From Rhizobium sp. CB3090 (GTDB lineage Bacteria; Pseudomonadota; Alphaproteobacteria; Rhizobiales; Rhizobiaceae): a DNA stretch of 64,000 nucleotides. The notes beneath the pieces are model-generated. The model saw only the letters and a program-made list of their open reading frames with translations. It ran no database searches and was not told the origin of the DNA. The position numbers and the translations under genes are program-made. Below, one piece after another: positions 60,851 through 64,000 of the stretch (position 1 is the first letter of the stretch; each line of letters starts with the position of its first letter). The stretch covers positions 496,001 through 560,000 of the forward strand of contig NZ_CP121663.1 of NCBI RefSeq assembly GCF_029714285.1, in the 5' to 3' direction.

Positions 60851-61872
60851 GGGGCGATGCTCCCGGTTCTGTGGGATGATATCGCCCTGCGCGCTCGGAA
60901 GCTGAAGACTTCCATCCAGAAACCCATAGACCAGGCAAAATGCATGACCATGGCCGAGATCGCAGCGAGAGGCCCATACGGGTTCCGCTCGCCGAGCGCG
61001 ATCCAGAAGCCATAGGCCACGCAAGCGAAAGCCCAAAGGCCGATCGGAACCACCGCGATCCAATTGAGGATCGCGAGAAATGCGCCGACGAAGATCGGCA
61101 CCACGGCCAACGGCAGCATCTGGCGGATGCTCGGCATGCTGCGGTGCTTTAGGATGTTGCGGGCACGACCGCGGCCATAGCCGAGATACTGCCGGAAAAG
61201 CGTCGGAATGCTGGAGCGTGGATAATAGGTCATTGCCGTCTTGTCGGTCAGCCAGATGCGATGACCTGCCTTCCGCAAGCGATAGTCGAGCTCGGCATCT
61301 TCGTTGTGGCTGAAGGCCTCGTCGTAGCCGCCGACCGCGCGGAAGGCAGCGATACGCATCAGCGCATGATGGCCGTGATCGGCCCAATGCCCCTTGGCGC
61401 CTTCGCGATGCTTCGATCCGCCATTGCCGAGCTTTGAATTCTGCGCCACCGCCGTGGCCTTCTGGAAGGCGCTGAAGCCCATGGTGCGCATGGCAACCAC
61501 AACGGAATCCGCTCCAGTCACGTCGGCCTCTTGCACCAGTATCTGGCAATAGTCGCCGGGATAGTCGCCATGGGCATCGATGCGAATGAGATAGTCGTAG
61601 TCACTGCCCAGGGTTTCGACCACGAGATTGATCGCAGCACTTTGCAGCCGCTTCGGGTTGTCGAGGAGGAGAATACGCGGATCGGCCGCGGCGATCTCCC
61701 TGACGATGTCGCGGGTTCTGTCCGTGCTGCCGCCGTCGGCAACCACGATGCGGGCATCAAGTTCGTCCAGAGCGCGGCCAAGCTTGGCAATCAGCGGCTC
61801 GATATGTTTCTCTTCATTGAGGCAGGGGATAACGATCAAGCAACGCATATCCATGGGCATTCCGGTCTTCAT
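60847..61872 (-). CDS. exoA: Succinoglycan glucosyltransferase ExoA-like (GT2, membrane-anchored)
   Basis: A 341-residue glycosyltransferase. CLIVIPCLNEEKHIEPLIAKL, IVVADGGSTDRTRDIV and LIRIDAHGDYPGDY supply the GT-A motifs, and AFSHNEDAELDYRLRKAG has the catalytic NED. The C-terminal third has two or three membrane helices (LPLAVVPIFVGAFLAILNWIAVVPIGLWAFACVAYGFW). In S. meliloti ExoA transfers the second sugar, a beta-1,3-linked glucose, onto lipid-linked galactose. The ATG overlaps the exoL stop by 4 bases (ATGA). Confidence 0.92.
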   Translation of the reverse strand: MKTGMPMDMRCLIVIPCLNEEKHIEPLIAKLGRALDELDARIVVADGGSTDRTRDIVREIAAADPRILLLDNPKRLQSAAINLVVETLGSDYDYLIRIDAHGDYPGDYCQILVQEADVTGADSVVVAMRTMGFSAFQKATAVAQNSKLGNGGSKHREGAKGHWADHGHHALMRIAAFRAVGGYDEAFSHNEDAELDYRLRKAGHRIWLTDKTAMTYYPRSSIPTLFRQYLGYGRGRARNILKHRSMPSIRQMLPLAVVPIFVGAFLAILNWIAVVPIGLWAFACVAYGFWIALGERNPYGPLAAISAMVMHFAWSMGFWMEVFSFRARRAISSHRTGSIAP

Positions 61873-63074
61873 TGCAATCCACCTCTATTGCGATGCAGTT
61901 GTGGGGAGGCCTTTAATTCGGCGGTTTGCTCGGCGCGGGTAAGGGAAGCCAGCCGCTGCACCAGTCCTCGGCACTCGGCCCGATCAGTCATCCATTGCCT
62001 GCGGTCCTGCGCGGCCAACTCATTGAAAGCGGCGAGGTAACGTTCCCTGTTCATGTCGCCCAAGAGAGCAACCAAGTGTGCAGCATCCGGCTTTTCGAGT
62101 GCCAGTCCGATTTTCCGCTTTGCCAGGAACCGCGCGGTCTCGGTGCCATCGACAGCGATCGGCACCGCGCCATGCAGGCCGCCTTCATAAAGACGGTTCG
62201 GCAACAGCCAACTGGAATTCAGCCCTTCTTCGAAGAAGTCGATCGCCCAGGAGAACTGCACCTCGCCATAGATCGCTGAGAGGTCCTCGGGATTCTTGTA
62301 AGGACCGCCGAAGCGCATGAAAGGCGCATCGCGCACGAATCCGTCGAAATCGCTGAATTCCGAATAGGCAGGGCGGCCGCGCAAGATGATTTCGAAGCGG
62401 CCTTCCATATGGCGCGAAAATTCAGCGAGCAATTCCAGCGATTTGCGACACCGAAGCGCGCCGAACCAGCCGATCTTCCAGGGCTCGCCGTCGGCCGGCG
62501 ATCGGGGAGCGCGGGCAATCTCGGCCCCGAGATCCTCGATCGCCAAGACCTTGTTCTCGAGAAGGACGATCGGGAGGTCGAGACCGGAGCGAGGGCGGAA
62601 ATAATGCTCGACGAAGGCCGGCGAACTGGTCAGCAGCAATGCCGCGTCGGTGCCAAAATGGCGCTCCACACCACGAAGGGCGCCGCCAAAGACATCCTTG
62701 CGCAGCAGCAGCCGGTGAATGTCGAGGCATTCGTAGATAACGGGCATATTGCCGCCGAAGAGGGATTTGGCGCGGTTGGCCACGGCCAGCATTTCAAGAT
62801 TGCGGCCGATGATCACGTCCGGCTTTTCGACCGAGCGCAGCAGTCCACGCAGTTGCAGGGCGGACTTGGCAACGGCAGCGATACGCTGCGCGAAGTGCGC
62901 GTCGCGCGTCCGACCGAGTTCGATCGGCTCGACACCATGAATGGCGGCCAGCGCGTTGTCGTCGCGCCGAAAACCCGCCAGCGTCACCTTCGCCCCACCC
63001 GCCTGCAGCATCAGCACCCGCCTGCGGATGGCGGGATCGGCGAGATCGTGGACGAAATAAAGAATATGCAGCAT
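61869..63074 (-). CDS. exoL: Succinoglycan glucosyltransferase ExoL-like
   Basis: A 401-residue cytoplasmic protein beginning MLHILYFVHDLADPAIRRRVLMLQAGGAKVTLAGFRR, a GT-B-like first domain. The second domain has WKIGWFGALRCRKSLELLAEF and an EEGLNSSWLLPNRLYEGGLHGAVPIAV segment resembling the donor-binding region of GT-B enzymes. In S. meliloti ExoL adds the third sugar, a beta-1,4-linked glucose. The start at 63074 fits the domain edge but has no good ribosome site; upstream in-frame ATGs at 63134 and 63143 are alternatives. The 107-base gap to exoK holds no gene. Confidence 0.87.
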   Translation of the reverse strand: MLHILYFVHDLADPAIRRRVLMLQAGGAKVTLAGFRRDDNALAAIHGVEPIELGRTRDAHFAQRIAAVAKSALQLRGLLRSVEKPDVIIGRNLEMLAVANRAKSLFGGNMPVIYECLDIHRLLLRKDVFGGALRGVERHFGTDAALLLTSSPAFVEHYFRPRSGLDLPIVLLENKVLAIEDLGAEIARAPRSPADGEPWKIGWFGALRCRKSLELLAEFSRHMEGRFEIILRGRPAYSEFSDFDGFVRDAPFMRFGGPYKNPEDLSAIYGEVQFSWAIDFFEEGLNSSWLLPNRLYEGGLHGAVPIAVDGTETARFLAKRKIGLALEKPDAAHLVALLGDMNRERYLAAFNELAAQDRRQWMTDRAECRGLVQRLASLTRAEQTAELKASPQLHRNRGGLQ

Positions 63075-63181
63075 GAAAACTTTCGCTTTCGTGCCCGGCG
63101 GCAAGCCAGGCACCTCGTTTCGTTCGTGTTGCATCGGGTTCATTGTTCCGGCCGCGAAATCCGCTTCGCAGCCGAAACGTT

Positions 63182-63985
63182 TCAGTTGAGCTTGCAGGCG
63201 ATCGATTCCGGGAATTGGCATTTATCGCCCGCTGCCGTGAAGGCAACGCGATCGATCTGCATGGTCGCCGGTGCGCCGCCATAGGCAAACTTGCCCATCC
63301 AGCCGCTCAACGTATCCGTGCCCCAAAGGCTGAAGAAGATCTTCTGGGCATGCGTCGGGATCTTCGATGGATCGGTCACTTCCTGAACGAGCTTGCCGTT
63401 CAGGTAATAGCGCAGCCGGTCTTTCTCCCAGACGAAGGCATAATCGTTGAAGCCTTGATCGGCGCCGCCCGCGACCGGGACGAGTTTCTCATTGCCGCCT
63501 TTAGCGCCGATATATTGATTGACCTGAACCTGTGCGGGGTTCTTGCCGAGCACTTCGAAATCGATCTCGTCATGCGGCTTCTTGTCGGTCGGACCGATAT
63601 AGGTGAAGAAAGCGGAGTTGAGGCCGGAACCGGCCGCTGTGCGATAACGCGCCTCGTAGGTGCCGTAGCCATAGGTCTTGGTCGTCTGGATCTCGCCGCA
63701 GGCATAGTCGCGCTGGCCGGTCTTAGCCTGAGTGAATTGAAGCTGAAGCAGGCCGCCCTCGACACTGACCTGCTTCTTCGACCACGTGCAGTTCTGGAAC
63801 GAGCCGTTGTTCCAGCCGTCCGAGATGTACCAACGGCCGCTGTCGATCTTGTCGAAATTATCGACGAAAGACTTACCGTTCGGCTGATCCTCCTGCGCGA
63901 AGGCCGCGTAAGGGATGAGGGCCGTGCTCAAAAGGGCAAAGGAAACGAAGCTGGGTCTTAGCGAATGAAAGATCTGTTTCATCAT
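63182..63985 (-). CDS. exoK: Secreted endo-beta-1,3-1,4-glycanase (GH16, ExoK)
   Basis: A 267-residue exported glycanase that cleaves nascent succinoglycan to shorter chains. The signal peptide covers residues 1-30 (cleavage after AFA before QEDQ). The GH16 catalytic motif is EIDFE with Glu140 as nucleophile and Glu144 as acid/base, and YGTYEARYRTAAGSGLNSAFFTY precedes it as in lichenases. Start MMKQ at 63985 (or 63982) has AAAGGTGA upstream. First gene of the visible exo block; by S. meliloti order exoH should lie just beyond the right edge. Confidence 0.93.
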   Translation of the reverse strand: MMKQIFHSLRPSFVSFALLSTALIPYAAFAQEDQPNGKSFVDNFDKIDSGRWYISDGWNNGSFQNCTWSKKQVSVEGGLLQLQFTQAKTGQRDYACGEIQTTKTYGYGTYEARYRTAAGSGLNSAFFTYIGPTDKKPHDEIDFEVLGKNPAQVQVNQYIGAKGGNEKLVPVAGGADQGFNDYAFVWEKDRLRYYLNGKLVQEVTDPSKIPTHAQKIFFSLWGTDTLSGWMGKFAYGGAPATMQIDRVAFTAAGDKCQFPESIACKLN

Positions 63986-64000
63986 ATGTCACCTTTACTC

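Noticed and set aside
1..64000. tRNA, rRNA, insertion sequences, prophage genes, CRISPR arrays
   Set aside because: No transposase, integrase or Cas motif, no regularly spaced direct repeats and no tRNA-like cloverleaf was recognised by eye; a dedicated scan was not possible.

Overview
The window reads as chromosomal or chromid DNA of an alphaproteobacterium of the Rhizobiaceae (Rhizobium, close to the Sinorhizobium/Agrobacterium exo-bearing lineages). The reasons are a succinoglycan block in the order exoP-exoN-exoO-exoM-exoA-exoL-exoK, MocD/MocE-type proteins, many solute-binding-protein-dependent sugar and amine importers, and EcfG-type promoters (GGAAC-N16-CGTT). No rRNA, tRNA, insertion sequence, phage gene or CRISPR array was seen. 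Identifications rest on protein motifs and gene order only; no search was run.

Region 1 (1-7.9 kb): a CUT1 sugar importer (binding protein and two permeases, no ATPase visible) with a TIM-barrel isomerase/epimerase and an edge-cut Gfo/Idh/MocA oxidoreductase on the minus strand. It is divergent from a second Gfo/Idh oxidoreductase plus an HSL-type esterase. A LacI regulator follows, and a shared near-palindrome sits in its own leader and in the divergent promoter.

Region 2 (8-14.6 kb): a SorC regulator divergent from a LacD-like aldolase, a ROK kinase fused to a second P-loop kinase domain, and an FrcBCA-like CUT2 importer. The fusion could supply both phosphates of a ketohexose bisphosphate for the aldolase. 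It is the most novel-looking protein here.

Region 3 (14.6-25 kb): treZ divergent from treY-glgX (trehalose from glycogen or maltodextrin), each start preceded by a perfect EcfG-type promoter. A BrkB-family membrane protein and a CPA2 antiporter with a universal-stress C-terminus follow; the antiporter also has a perfect EcfG-type promoter.

Region 4 (25-35.6 kb): one co-directional catabolic block with a GntR regulator and operator, a HypD/DapA-like lyase, an aldehyde dehydrogenase, an FAD amine oxidoreductase, a betaine-type ABC importer with two ProW-like permeases, a proline racemase family protein that lacks the second catalytic cysteine, and a GbdR/GlxA-type AraC regulator. A hydroxyproline-like or N-methylated amine is the likely substrate.

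Region 5 (35.6-44.5 kb): stress and envelope genes, namely DUF4142, an Omp25-like beta-barrel, a flavodoxin-fold oxidoreductase with a CPA1 antiporter, a DUF2945 protein, a small membrane protein, 5-formyl-THF cyclo-ligase, a LysR regulator and an HPP-CBS membrane protein. Three more EcfG-type promoters lie here, so this window holds part of the general stress regulon.

Region 6 (44.7-55.4 kb): a flippase/glycosyltransferase/acyltransferase trio, a Cys/Met-metabolism PLP enzyme, DUF6522, an ECF sigma-cupredoxin-DUF4142 operon, a repeat-rich 565-bp non-coding interval, a mocD/mocE pair, an FMN reductase and an EamA transporter.

Region 7 (55.5-64 kb): the succinoglycan genes exoP to exoK, minus strand, tightly packed with mostly 4-base overlaps; the rest of the cluster (exoH onward) should lie beyond the right edge.
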